A stretch of 64,000 nt of DNA from the NCBI RefSeq assembly GCF_014651695.1, contig NZ_BMXJ01000001.1, positions 401,353 through 465,352 on the forward strand. The letters run 5' to 3'. Positions 35,847-44,679 of the stretch are shown here, piece by piece; positions within the stretch are counted from its first letter, which is position 1, and each line of letters opens with the position of its first letter. The notes below the pieces were generated by a model that was given only the letters and a program-made list of their open reading frames with translations, was not told where the DNA came from and did not search any database. The stretch comes from Nocardiopsis terrae. GTDB lineage: Bacteria; Actinomycetota; Actinomycetes; Streptosporangiales; Streptosporangiaceae. The translations under genes and the position numbers were made by a program.

Positions 35847-36197
35847 ATGGCAGGTGTGGTTGAACTGACACGCGGGGACTTCGAGGAACTGGTGGCCGAC
35901 GCCCTGGACCAGATCCCACCGGAGCTGGCCCAGCTCATGGACAACGTGGTGATCACGGTCGAGGACGAGTCCCAGGAGGGCCTGCTCGGCCTGTACGAGG
36001 GGATCCCCCTGACCGAGCGGGGCGACTCCTACTTCGGAGTGCTGCCGGACCAGATCTTCATCTACCGGCGCAACATCTGCGCGATCTGCCGGTCCCCGGA
36101 GCAGGTGGTCGACGAGGTGCTCGTCACCGTCGTGCACGAGATCGCCCACCACTTCGGGATCGACGACTCCCGGCTCACCGAACTCGGCTGGGGCTGA
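35847..36197 (+). CDS. Metallopeptidase family protein (minimal zincin)
   Basis: The 116-residue protein starts at ATG 35847 behind GGGAAGG. The zinc motif HEIAHHFGID (HExxH plus a nearby His/Asp) is at about residues 96-105, with the upstream strand QIFIYRRNICAICRSPEQVVDEV. It matches the short bacterial family with the 'possibly metalloprotease' fold and ends soon after the metal site. It is divergent from the phosphoesterase gene. Substrate unknown. Confidence 0.9.
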   Translation: MAGVVELTRGDFEELVADALDQIPPELAQLMDNVVITVEDESQEGLLGLYEGIPLTERGDSYFGVLPDQIFIYRRNICAICRSPEQVVDEVLVTVVHEIAHHFGIDDSRLTELGWG

Positions 36198-36652
36198 CCC
36201 GACGGCGCGGCCCCGAACCACCGGCCCCGGGGCCCGTACGGCCCCCGCCCCGCACCCCGGCTGCCGAACCGGTACGGGTGCGCCCGTGGACTCCTTCGCG
36301 TTCACCCAGGGCGACATTCAGCCAGAATTCATCCGCTGATCCCATAAAAATGACCCCTTGGGACGGGGTTCCGCTTTGGCGACGCCGTGTCTGCGTGTAA
36401 CGACGCATCTCGACCACCCGGCACGCCAGGCGCCCGAAAAATTCTTCTTCCCGACCGGAACCACCTGGGAAAACAATCCGAATACCCAAACCCGAGGGCT
36501 CGAGGAAGCGCAGAGGAGAGCATTACTGGGAGCAACGAATCAGACACGAATTAGTCCAAACGACTTGTCATCGAAGCCCACTTCCGGAACCGTTGGTCAT
36601 GGGAACACGACACAGCGTGATTCCACCCCCTGTGAAAGTAAGGGAGTGCCGG
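36198..36652. other. 455-bp intergenic region, no gene seen
   Basis: From about 36310 the sequence is more AT-rich than the flanking genes. A short dyad, ACCCC then seven bases then GGGGT (36352-36368), is visible. Open frames here lack family features or ribosome sites. It probably holds the promoter of the MFS gene. Confidence 0.5.
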
Positions 36653-37969
36653 GTGGGCAATCCGAGCCTCGACAAATCCCCTGACAACGGAGACCACGAA
36701 TCCTCCGCGACGCAGGACAACAAATGGCGCAGTAGTTACCGCGACGTCATGGCGATCGGTGAGTTCCGCTCCATGTGGCTGGCCCACGCCCTGTCGATGA
36801 TCGGCACCAACCTGCTGAACATCACGGCGAGTGTCCTGGTCTACCAGCTGACGGATTCGGCCTTCGCCGCGGGAATCACGCTGGCCGTGACATTCCTGCC
36901 CCCGATCCTCGCCGGCCCCCTGTTCTCGGGGCTCGCCGACATCCTGCCCCGGCGCCGGGTCATGGTCGCCTGCGACGTGATCCGGGCGGTCGTCATCGCC
37001 AGCGTGGGAATCCCCGGCATACCGGTCTGGCTGGTCTGGATCCTGCTGTTCCTGTCGATCCTGCCGTCGATCCCGTTCGCCTCCGCCAGGGCGGCCCTGC
37101 TGAGCCAGATCGTCCAGGGCGAGCGCTACGTGGCGAGCACCGCGATCCTTCACCTGACCACACAGGTCGGGATGCTCCTCGGGCTGATCGCGGGCGGCGT
37201 GATCGTCACGTTCGTCGGCCCCCACACCACCCTGATGTCGACGGGCATGCTCTTCGTCCTGTCCGCGCTGATCCTGCGGTTCGGAGTCAGGGCACGGCCC
37301 ACCCCGCTCAGGGAGCAGACCGGAGAGAAACGGCCCGGGCTCGTGGCGATGACCACCGGCGGCGCCAAACTCGTCTTCGGTGACCCCAGGCTGCGCACCC
37401 TCGCCCTGCTCGCCTGGCTCGCGGGCCTGTACTCGGTTCCCTACGGGCTGGCCAACCCCATGGCCGCCGAAGCGGGCGCCGGGCCCGCGGCGGCCGGGTT
37501 CATCATGGCCGGTCAGGCGATCGGTGCACTCGTCGGCGGGCTGACGCTGACCCGGCTGGTCCCGCCGCCGACCAGGATCAGGCTGCTCGGCCCACTCGCG
37601 GTCCTGACCTGTGTGCCACTGCTGCTCTGGGTCTTCCAGATGCCGTTGTGGATGATGATCACTGCGCTGGCCCTGTGCGGGGCCGCGGGTTCCTACCAGT
37701 TCGTGGCCAACGCGGCCTTCGTCCTGTGTGTGCCCAAGGAGGGCCGCGGTCTGGCCTTCGGCCTGGTCGCCTCGGGGCTCCAGGCCGCGCAGGGCGTCGG
37801 CATCCTGCTGTCCAGCTACTTCGTGGAGATCACTGACACGAGCACGGTCATCGTCGGGGCGGGCCTGCTCGCCCTGCTCTCCGCGATCGCCCTCGCCGTC
37901 CCGTGGTCCCGGATGTCCGGGGAGGTCTCCGCGCGCATGGAGGAGACCGAGTCGGAGTCGGCCTCCTAG
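36653..37969 (+). CDS. MFS transporter, probable drug or siderophore exporter
   Basis: The 438-residue protein starts at GTG 36653 with AGGGAG six bases upstream. A hydrophilic N-terminus of about 32 residues precedes 12 helices. The pattern FRSMWLAHALSMIGTNLLNITASVLVYQLTDSAF, LADILPRRRVMVACDVIRA and SARAALLSQIV places it in the MFS_3/enterobactin-exporter-like group. No biosynthetic genes adjoin it, so the substrate is unknown. It ends at a hairpin shared with the convergent PspC operon. Confidence 0.88.
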   Translation: MGNPSLDKSPDNGDHESSATQDNKWRSSYRDVMAIGEFRSMWLAHALSMIGTNLLNITASVLVYQLTDSAFAAGITLAVTFLPPILAGPLFSGLADILPRRRVMVACDVIRAVVIASVGIPGIPVWLVWILLFLSILPSIPFASARAALLSQIVQGERYVASTAILHLTTQVGMLLGLIAGGVIVTFVGPHTTLMSTGMLFVLSALILRFGVRARPTPLREQTGEKRPGLVAMTTGGAKLVFGDPRLRTLALLAWLAGLYSVPYGLANPMAAEAGAGPAAAGFIMAGQAIGALVGGLTLTRLVPPPTRIRLLGPLAVLTCVPLLLWVFQMPLWMMITALALCGAAGSYQFVANAAFVLCVPKEGRGLAFGLVASGLQAAQGVGILLSSYFVEITDTSTVIVGAGLLALLSAIALAVPWSRMSGEVSARMEETESESAS

Positions 37970-37998
37970 GCGATCGGGCCGATCCTGCCGTCAGCGGG

Positions 37999-38029
37999 CC
38001 GGGCCCGTCCAGCCCTCGTCCGGGCCCGG
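37999..38029. terminator. Hairpin between convergent MFS and PspC units
   Basis: CCGGGCCCG (37999-38007) pairs with CGGGCCCGG (38021-38029). A second stem, CCGGACG (38056-38062) with CGTCCGG (38066-38072), touches the stop codon of the small ORF on the minus strand. Confidence 0.7.
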
Positions 38030-38072
38030 TCCCCGCCACTGCCCGTCGCGCCCTGCCGGACGTCCCGTCCGG

Positions 38073-38189
38073 TCAGCACTCGACGCCGTGTTCCACGTGC
38101 TGCTCGCGGGACTCCTCGGTCTCGCGTTCCTCCCGCTGGGCGCGCAGCTCGCGCCGCTCCCAGTCCGGGTGTGCTCGCAGGCTCCACAT
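38073..38189 (-). CDS. 38-residue charged ORF coupled to pspC
   Basis: Minus-strand codons from the ATG at 38189 to a TGA at 38073-38075 encode 38 residues, beginning MWSLRAHPDWERRELR and ending HVEHGVEC. The composition is almost all Glu, Arg, Gln and His, suggesting one charged amphipathic helix or short coiled coil. The start codon overlaps the PspC stop (TGATG), so translation is coupled. A hairpin begins right after its stop (38056-38072). No family recognised. Coupling and the clean terminator position argue for a real gene. Confidence 0.55.
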   Translation of the reverse strand: MWSLRAHPDWERRELRAQREERETEESREQHVEHGVEC

Positions 38190-38449
38190 CAGTTCTCGCT
38201 CCCCTTTCCCTGGAAGTTGCGGATGATCTGCTCCAGCAGCGAACGCCGCTCGCTCTCGGCGGGCATCAGCAGCCAGGCCAGGATGTAGATCGGAATCCCG
38301 GAGAAGCCCAGCAGGGTCAGGACGACGAAGACGATCCGGATGATGGTGGAGTCCAGACCCGTGTAGGCGGCGATGCCCCCGCAGACACCGGTCAGGAAGC
38401 GGTCGGATTCACTGCGCTGGAGTCGCTTGCTTCCGAATTTCTCGTTCAT
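38189..38449 (-). CDS. PspC domain membrane protein
   Basis: The 86-residue protein starts at ATG 38449 (GGAGG three bases upstream). The PspC core is ESDRFLTGVCGGIAAYTGLDSTIIRIVFVVLTLLG, with one to two membrane helices (34-70) ending in LAWLLMP, the family's closing motif. In other bacteria PspC domains sense envelope stress or act as toxin-like partners of PspB. Here the C-terminal tail is basic and the partner is a coupled 38-residue ORF. Confidence 0.9.
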   Translation of the reverse strand: MNEKFGSKRLQRSESDRFLTGVCGGIAAYTGLDSTIIRIVFVVLTLLGFSGIPIYILAWLLMPAESERRSLLEQIIRNFQGKGSEN

Positions 38450-38678
38450 ACCTCCACCTTGCCCGCAGCCGACGACGATTCCCATCGGGGACAGCCCTGG
38501 GCGGCCCCTGACTTCCTTCCCCGACTCCCCGGGGAGGCCGGGCACGGGGTCGCGGAACCCCGTAGGGGGTCTGACGGTTCACGGGCCCACGGCGTTCCTG
38601 AGGCGTACGGCACACCTTGTGGCGGGTGCGGCTCGGGAGATCGGGCACCCCACCGTTCCCGCGGGTGACGGGTCGGGG

Positions 38679-39290
38679 TCAGGCGTCCGTCTCGGGCGCG
38701 AAGACCTCGCCCAGCATCCGCAGCGACTCACTGAGCCGACCGTGCAGCTCGTCGATCCCCTCGCCGCTCCCGTAGGGGACTCGCTTTATGGCGTGGCGTA
38801 CGGCGGACATCGCGGCCGCCGCAGCCAGTTCGGAGCGCGCGTCGTCGGCGGGGGCGTCCGAGCGTTCGGCGATCGCCCCGGCCAGGCCCTGTTCGACGTT
38901 GTGGAAGCGGGTGAGCAACCCGGGCAGGAGCTGGGGTTCGCGGTCCATGAGCTGTTTGCGCAGCGCGGTGTCGGCGCGCTGGGTGGCGAGGTCGCCGGAG
39001 GTGACCAGGGAGGCCACCAGCAGGACGACGAGGTCCTCCGCGAACACGCCGGTGGGCCCGCCGGCCACGAACTCCCCGCGCGCCTCCTCGTCCGGGGCGA
39101 CGGGGACGTCCCCGAGGAGCGCGTCCTCCTTGGTCGCGAAGTAGTTGAAGAAGGTCCTGGCGGAGACGTCGGCGGCGGCCGAGATCGCCTCCACCGTCAC
39201 GTTCTCCAGGCCGTGCTCCAGCGTGAGCCGTACCGCAGCGCCCTGTAGTGCGCGGCGGGTGGCCAGTTTCTTGCGTTCCCTCAGCCCCAT
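38679..39290 (-). CDS. TetR family transcriptional regulator
   Basis: The 203-residue protein starts at ATG 39290 with GGGGAGG upstream. The HTH is VTVEAISAAADVSARTFFNYFATKED, a standard TetR recognition helix. The C-terminus resembles the MftR/'acyl-CoA-like regulator' TetR_C group (VRHAIKRVPYGSGEGIDELHGRLSESL). There is no divergent target gene: the 255 bp upstream lead to the stop of the response regulator. Target unknown. Confidence 0.9.
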   Translation of the reverse strand: MGLRERKKLATRRALQGAAVRLTLEHGLENVTVEAISAAADVSARTFFNYFATKEDALLGDVPVAPDEEARGEFVAGGPTGVFAEDLVVLLVASLVTSGDLATQRADTALRKQLMDREPQLLPGLLTRFHNVEQGLAGAIAERSDAPADDARSELAAAAAMSAVRHAIKRVPYGSGEGIDELHGRLSESLRMLGEVFAPETDA

Positions 39291-39545
39291 GGGTCCTCCC
39301 CTTACACGATCAATAATTTCATGCCGTGCAATGTTTCTCAACGTGTATTTTTTCATGGCGCAGCGGAAGGACCCCGCTTCACCGGGACGGGCCGTCATCC
39401 CGGGCGTGTCGTCCAACCGGCCGGGACCTCCGACCGGGTCTCCTCCCGGAGATGGAGAGCGGGTGATCGGGGAAAGGAAGAACGGGACACAGATGACCCG
39501 GCTCAGCAGGGCGCCCCGTTGGTCCCGGCGGCCGGGCCCCGTGGG

Positions 39546-40187
39546 TCACTCCTCGCCCGACCGCAGCAGTCCCCGCCGGAACCCCGCCGCGACCGCGGCC
39601 GCCCGGTCGTTGACGTCCAGCTTGGCGTAGATGTGCAGGACGTGGGTCTTGACCGTGGCCTCGCTGATGAACAGGCGGGCCGCCGCCTCCCGGTTGGTGG
39701 ACCCTTCCGCGATGAGCCGGAGGATCTCCGACTCACGCTCGCTGAGGGCCGCTACGGGCTCGCGGACCCGGCCGACCAGACGGGTCGCCACCGCGGGGGA
39801 GAGCACGGTCTCGCCGCGCGCGGCCATGCGGACGGCACGGACCAGCTCATCGGGGTGCGCGTCCTTGAGCAGGTACCCCGTCGCACCGGCCTCGATGGCC
39901 GGGCCGACGTCGCTGTCGGTGGTGTAGGTGGTCAGTACCAGGACCCGAAGCGGGAGGCCCGACCCCGTGAGCTCCCGGATGGCCGCCACCCCTCCCGTCC
40001 CCGGCATACGCAGGTCCATGAGGACCACGTCGGGCTCCAGGGCCCGCGCGAGTTCCACGGCACGGGCGCCGTCGGCGGCCTCCCCCACCACCTCGAGCCC
40101 CGGCTCCGCCTCGAGCATGCCGCGGATACCGTCACGGACCACGGGGTGGTCATCGGTGACCAGGACGCGGACGGGGGCTTCGCTCAC
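39546..40187 (-). CDS. NarL/LuxR family response regulator
   Basis: The 213-residue protein has a receiver (VTDDHPVVRDGIRGML, phospho-Asp in DVVLMDLRMPGTGG, VLTTYTTDSD, LLKDAHPDEL) and a GerE-type HTH (LSERESEILRLIAEGSTNREAAARLFISEATVKTHVLHIY). Its start overlaps the kinase 3' end by 38 bp, so the two are coupled. It is last in an operon of ABC ATPase, permease, kinase and regulator. It probably controls that exporter in response to a cell-envelope signal. Confidence 0.94.
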   Translation of the reverse strand: MSEAPVRVLVTDDHPVVRDGIRGMLEAEPGLEVVGEAADGARAVELARALEPDVVLMDLRMPGTGGVAAIRELTGSGLPLRVLVLTTYTTDSDVGPAIEAGATGYLLKDAHPDELVRAVRMAARGETVLSPAVATRLVGRVREPVAALSERESEILRLIAEGSTNREAAARLFISEATVKTHVLHIYAKLDVNDRAAAVAAGFRRGLLRSGEE

Positions 40188-41547
40188 CGGGGTCCTCCTT
40201 CAGGAAGGCGGGGACGGTCACGGAGACCGCGGTTCCGGCACCGGGCTCGGACTCGATCTCCAGTGTGCCCGCCAGGCGGGTCACACGCTGCCGCATCGAC
40301 GTCAGGCCGAACCCGCCGTTCGGTCCGTCGCCGCAGGCGGAGGCCGTGGATTCGGGTCCGCCGGCGGGTTCGCCGGGCGGCTCGGAGACCGACGCCCCCC
40401 ATCCAGGACCCGTCTCGAACCCCGCGCCGTCGTCACGCACGTCCAGGGCCACCAGATCCTCCATGTAGGACAGCGTCACCCCCACCCGGTCGGCCCGGGC
40501 GTGTCTCGACACGTTGGTCAGGGACTCCTGGAGGGTCCGGAGCAGAGCCGCCTCGACCTCGCCGTGCAGGGGCCGGGCCGGACCGGTCGCGGTGAACTCG
40601 GCGCGTACCCCGTGGAGCCGCGACCACTCGGCCGTGAGGTCGGCCAGGGCGTCGGGCAGCGGAGCCGCCGCCAGGGGCGCCGGGCCCAGGGCGTGCACGG
40701 ACCTGCGCGCCTCGACCAGGTTCTCGCGGGCCAGGCGGGTGGCGTTGGCGACCCTCAGCCGCCACTCGGCACGGTCCCCGTCGACGGCTTCCGCGGCCCC
40801 GGCTCGGCTCTCCTCACCGGGCCGGGCCTCAGCCCGCTGGGCCGCCTGGAGCTGGGTGATGATGCCGACGAACCCCTGGGCCAGGGTGTCGTGGATCTCC
40901 CGGGCCAAGCGCTCGCGCTCGTCGTGCACCCCGGCCTCCCGGGCCTGGACCAGCAGCTGGGCATGCAGGCCCTCGTTCTCCCGAATGGTCTCCCGCAGCC
41001 GCTCCACCATCCGCCTGCGCTCGTCACTGCGCTCCTCGGTGATCTCGCCGAGCTGGCTGAAAACCACGACCAGGACGACCACGGCGGCGGCGAAGAACAG
41101 GTGGAGGAGGACCGAGGAGGGCGTAGGGTCGGGGGGTCCACCCATATAGGCGGTGATGGTGACGGCAGCTGTCGCGGCCACCCCCAGGAGCCGCCACGGG
41201 CCCCGGAGGAACTGCCAGGAGTAGATGTAGCCGGTGAAACCGAAGAATCCCGCGAACCAGACGCTCCGGGTACTGAGTACGGCGATCATCACCACCAGGG
41301 CGGCCACGAAGGCGGGCATCAGCCCCGGCCGGGAGGCCCACCTCGGCTTCAGGCCGGTCATCGTCCACATGAGGGCCGCCGCGACGACGGCGAGGCCGAG
41401 GGTCTCCGCGTGCCGCGGCCAGAGAGGGCCGTGGGTGGCCAGGGTCAGACCGGTGGAGACCGCCAGGAGGGCGTAGGGAACGGAGGCGGTGAGACGGCGC
41501 AGCCGTTCCTCCCGCAGGCCCAGGTCGTGCTCCGGCACCGTCCCCAT
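40150..41547 (-). CDS. Sensor histidine kinase of ABC exporter operon
   Basis: The 465-residue DesK-type kinase starts at ATG 41547 behind GGGAGTGAGT. Six membrane helices occupy the first 170 residues. The HisKA_3 box is ERLAREIHDTLAQGFVGIITQLQAA with the phospho-acceptor His. The HATPase has ESLTNVSRHARADRVGV and GGFGLTSMRQRV. An insert between the N and G boxes (GPGWGASVSEPPGEPAGGPEST) is unusual. The start is three bases after the permease stop. Confidence 0.93.
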   Translation of the reverse strand: MGTVPEHDLGLREERLRRLTASVPYALLAVSTGLTLATHGPLWPRHAETLGLAVVAAALMWTMTGLKPRWASRPGLMPAFVAALVVMIAVLSTRSVWFAGFFGFTGYIYSWQFLRGPWRLLGVAATAAVTITAYMGGPPDPTPSSVLLHLFFAAAVVVLVVVFSQLGEITEERSDERRRMVERLRETIRENEGLHAQLLVQAREAGVHDERERLAREIHDTLAQGFVGIITQLQAAQRAEARPGEESRAGAAEAVDGDRAEWRLRVANATRLARENLVEARRSVHALGPAPLAAAPLPDALADLTAEWSRLHGVRAEFTATGPARPLHGEVEAALLRTLQESLTNVSRHARADRVGVTLSYMEDLVALDVRDDGAGFETGPGWGASVSEPPGEPAGGPESTASACGDGPNGGFGLTSMRQRVTRLAGTLEIESEPGAGTAVSVTVPAFLKEDPGERSPRPRPGHR

Positions 41548-41549
41548 AC

Positions 41550-42251
41550 TCACTCCCAGCGGAAGAACCTGGCTGCGACGAGGCTGATGACCACTGCGTA
41601 CACGGCCATGGTGAGCAGGGACAGCGGTGTGGGGCCCGCGCCGCTCCAGACGTTGTGGAGGCTCTGCCGGAGGGCGCCCATCGGCGTATACCCACCGGCG
41701 AGCGCAAGGATATCGGGCATGTGCTCGACGGGCTGCATGAGTCCGCCCAGGTAGGCCAACGGGAAGAAGAGGAGCACACCGAAGCCGTTGGCGGACCGCC
41801 CGTTGGGGGCGAGCGCCGCGATGAGAAGGCCGACGGAGAACATCGCGGCGGTGCCGAACAGACAGGTCATCAGGAAGTGCGGGGCCCGGGGCGTGTGGGC
41901 GCCGAGGAAACCGACCCCGACCGCGAGCAGCACGGAGACCGCGGCCACGGTGAGGACCAGTTGGAGCAGGAGCTGCACGGTGAGCAGGTTGCCCGGGCTT
42001 ACCGGAGTCACCGAGAGCCTGCGCAGGATGCCCCGCTCCCGATAGGTCGCCAGGGTGGTGGGGAGTAGGTAGAGGCCGACCATACCGACCGCCAGCGTCA
42101 CCGCGATCGGTAGGAGGACGGTGTCGCCCTCCGTTATCGAACCGCCGAAGACGACGAGGATGAAAAGGGGAATGAGCAGGGAGAACACGGCTCCGGGTTC
42201 GCGGACGAGCAGCTTGGTCTCGACGGTGGTGAGTTTGGTGAGCGTCTTCAC
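41550..42251 (-). CDS. ABC-2 type exporter permease
   Basis: The 233-residue membrane protein has six helices and the ABC-2 signature around YLGGLMQPVEHMPDILALAGGYTPMGALRQSLH. It pairs with the ATPase encoded 47 bp upstream. The unit resembles antibiotic or lipid exporters that carry their own two-component system. The start MKTLTKLTTVETKLLVREP has the cytoplasmic amphipathic helix usual before helix 1. Confidence 0.92.
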   Translation of the reverse strand: MKTLTKLTTVETKLLVREPGAVFSLLIPLFILVVFGGSITEGDTVLLPIAVTLAVGMVGLYLLPTTLATYRERGILRRLSVTPVSPGNLLTVQLLLQLVLTVAAVSVLLAVGVGFLGAHTPRAPHFLMTCLFGTAAMFSVGLLIAALAPNGRSANGFGVLLFFPLAYLGGLMQPVEHMPDILALAGGYTPMGALRQSLHNVWSGAGPTPLSLLTMAVYAVVISLVAARFFRWE

Positions 42252-42298
42252 GGCGGTTCCTCATGATTCTCGGAGCGGCAGTCGCGACCGTTGCGGGG

Positions 42299-43222
42299 TC
42301 AGGCCTGGAGGGAGCGTCCGGTCAGGGCGATGAAGGCGTCGTCCAGGGTGCGCTTGTCGATGCGCAGATCGGAAACGAGAACACGCTCGCGGGCCAGGCA
42401 GGCGGTGACGGCGGTCGCGAAGTCGCCCCGCCCGGACACGACGACCAGGTCGCCGGTGCGGGATACCGAGGCCACCTCGTCGAGGTTCCCCAGGAGGTCG
42501 CCCGGATCGGGTCCGTTCGCGTCCATGAGCCGGAAGGTCATCCGGTACTCGGTGTCGACACCGTCGATCAGTCCGGCCGGACTGTCGACGGCGACGATGC
42601 GGCCCCGGTCGAGGACCGCGACCCGGTCGCACAGTTCCTCGGCCTCGTCCATGAAGTGGCTGACCAGGACCACGGTCACACCCTCGGCGCGGATCCGCTT
42701 GACCAGTTCCCAGGTGGCACGGCGGGCCTGGGGGTCGAGCCCGGCGGTGAGCTCGTCGAGAAACGTGACCTTCGGGTTCCCGACCAGGGCCAGCGCGATG
42801 AACAGGCGCTGTTTCTGCCCCCCGGAGAGTTTCGCGAACCGCGTGTTCCGCTTGTCCGCGAGGTCCCACTGCTCCAGCAGCGCCCGCCAGTCGCGGGGGC
42901 TGTCGTAGAACGAGGCGTAGAGGTCGAGAGCCTCCCAGGCCTTGATGGTCTCGGGGAGCTGGGTGTGCTGGAGCTGGACGCCGATGTGCTCGCGCAGTTC
43001 CGGCCCCTGTCGGAACGGGTCGAGCCCGAGCACCCGGACCGTCCCCGAGTCGGGCCGGCGCAGGCCCTCCACGCACTCGACGGCGGTGGTCTTGCCCGCA
43101 CCGTTGGGGCCGAGGATCCCGAAGACCTCGCCCTCCGCCACGGAGAAGGAGATCCGGTCCAGGACCGTGTGGCCGTCGTATCCCTTGCCGAGCTCGTGCA
43201 CCTCGATGATCGCCATGCCCAC
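42299..43222 (-). CDS. ABC exporter ATP-binding protein
   Basis: The 307-residue ATPase has Walker A GPNGAGKTT (38-46), Q-loop VQLQHTQLPE, signature LSGGQKQRLF, Walker B VTFLDELTAGLD (Glu of the family's DE replaced by E-L spacing as in DrrA-like proteins) and H-loop VLVSHFMDEAEEL. The C-terminal domain (about 225-307) matches DUF4162/DrrA-type drug exporters. Start at GTG 43222 or ATG 43216. First gene of the four-gene operon. Confidence 0.94.
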   Translation of the reverse strand: MGMAIIEVHELGKGYDGHTVLDRISFSVAEGEVFGILGPNGAGKTTAVECVEGLRRPDSGTVRVLGLDPFRQGPELREHIGVQLQHTQLPETIKAWEALDLYASFYDSPRDWRALLEQWDLADKRNTRFAKLSGGQKQRLFIALALVGNPKVTFLDELTAGLDPQARRATWELVKRIRAEGVTVVLVSHFMDEAEELCDRVAVLDRGRIVAVDSPAGLIDGVDTEYRMTFRLMDANGPDPGDLLGNLDEVASVSRTGDLVVVSGRGDFATAVTACLARERVLVSDLRIDKRTLDDAFIALTGRSLQA

Positions 43223-43347
43223 AAGCCTGGTCGTCCGCCCTGTGGAGCGAATCGCCCGTCCAGCCCCGATTCGCCAAGGATCCGGCCGATCCCGGCATCC
43301 ACCGAACGGTGGACCCCTCCCGACCCGTCCAGCCGACCAGAGCCCGT

Positions 43348-43376
43348 ACGGCTGCGGTAGAGTTGTCCCGGCGACG
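43348..43376 (+). promoter_or_regulatory. Promoter element of truncated tRNA-Lys
   Basis: A 29-bp sequence containing GGTAGAGTTG (TAGAGT as -10 at 43358-43363) lies 17 bp before the tRNA-Lys fragment. The reverse complement of 49756-49784, ahead of the complete tRNA-Lys, matches it at 28 of 29 positions. Confidence 0.65.
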
Positions 43377-43392
43377 AGCCCAGAGCCGTCGT

Positions 43393-43431
43393 GGGGCCTT
43401 AGCTCAACTGGCAGAGCAGCGGACTTTTAAT
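43393..43431 (+). pseudogene. 5' half of tRNA-Lys (TTT), truncated at the anticodon arm
   Basis: The sequence runs through acceptor GGGGCCT, the D-arm GCTC-AACTGGCA-GAGC and anticodon loop CTTTTAA, then departs from tRNA after TTTTAAT at 43431. What follows (AAGCGTGATCAC...) has no anticodon 3' strand, T-arm or acceptor. This is the junction with the mobile region. No matching 3' half (ending AGGCCCC) was found in the window. Confidence 0.85.
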
Positions 43432-43570
43432 AAGCGTGATCACACCGCTTAGTCGCTACAAACCCGCAGTTCAGAGCAGGTGCATTGCACAAATCGGGCA
43501 CCCATTCCACCTTGGTTTCGCTCCATGTGCGCTCGCCAGCCTCGCCCGTGTCTCGAGGTCCACGAGAACC

Positions 43571-44654
43571 TACTGTGTTCTTCGTTAGTTGTGTGGGCAT
43601 GAAGCGTTCGGTCGTTTGAGCATGGCGGCGTGCCCCTCCGAGCTGCACCCGATACCCCCGAAGCTGTTCCGCCGCGGACTGGCCCGCAACTGGCCGAAGC
43701 CCGACGGATACGCGCGGTCGAAATCCTGGACCAAGGCCGCCCCCAAGCCCAGGTCGCGCGCATGCTCGGAGTCACATCCGAGAGCGTGCGGCGATGGCAG
43801 CGGCAGATGGAGCAGGGCGGTGTGGCCGCGCTACGCCACCATCCGCCCACCGTCCGCCCCCGCAAACTCACCGACGAGCAAGTCGAACAGATCCGTGTCG
43901 CTCTGGAGGGGGCGCCCTGACCCAAGGGCGCGCCTCCGTTCTATGGACCCTGGAGCGTGTGGGCCGGGTCGCCGAACAGCACACGGGGGTGTGCCTGTCA
44001 CAGGCCTCGGCATGGCGGCTGCTCACCGGGCGGTTGGGGTGGAGCCTGCAACGAACCCAGCGCAAAGCGGTGGAGCGCGGTGAATCCGAGATCGCCCGGT
44101 GGGTGGCCCATGAGTAGCTACGAATCAGGCGTATCTCTGCTACCTCAGGTGCGCCGAACTTACGCACCTCGCGGCCGCGCCCCGACCCTGCGGTATCGGT
44201 TGGAATGGAAGCGGGCTTCGCTGGCCGCCGTCTTGGACTACCACGCCACCGAGGCCGAACGCGGTGCCCGGTTGTGCTTCGACCTGCGCCCGGGCAGTTA
44301 CAACACCGACGATTTGATCGCGGCGCTGGAGCAGCTCAAGGCCTTCTACGAGGGTGAACAAGTGGTGCTGGTCCGGGACGAGCTTTCCGCGCATAGGAGC
44401 CGGGCCATGCGCACCTGGGCTGATGCCCAGGACTGGCTCACCCTGGAGCGGCTGCCCGCCTATGCCCCCGAACTCAATCCTGTGGAGATGCTGTGGTCAG
44501 CGATCAAGACGCGGAAGCTGGCCAACGTCACCGAAGCAGCAGAACGAGGTATCAACCGCACCTGCGAAAACGACCGACTCTCACGCTTCTTCCTAACCCA
44601 CACCAGGCTGGAGATCCATCCTCCAACCTAATAAATCTAACGCAAACCACAGCA
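43571..44654 (+). mobile_element. IS630-type insertion sequence, degenerate (copy A)
   Basis: Imperfect terminal inverted repeats flank a transposase: CTGTGTTCTTCGTTAG at 43573-43588 matches the reverse complement of 44637-44652 (CTAACGCAAACCACAG) with a few mismatches. The 1.08-kb length is normal for IS630 elements. The transposase inside is broken (see its entry). Confidence 0.6.
43630..44631 (+). pseudogene. IS630 family transposase, two frameshifts
   Basis: Frame 1 (43630-43920) encodes the HTH part: ARRIRAVEILDQGRPQAQVARMLGVTSESVRRW. A shift near 43910 continues as WTLERVGRVAEQHTGVCLSQASAWRLL up to 44117. A second shift gives the DDE part (44111-44631): ESGVSLLPQVRRTYAPRGRAP, VLVRDELSAHRS and PELNPVEMLWSAIK. 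The first catalytic Asp (normally DESG) has become Tyr, as YESG. The first shift might be programmed, but the lost Asp and second shift indicate an inactive element. Confidence 0.8.
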
Positions 44655-44679
44655 AGAGGAGGAGCTAAAATTTCACCTA

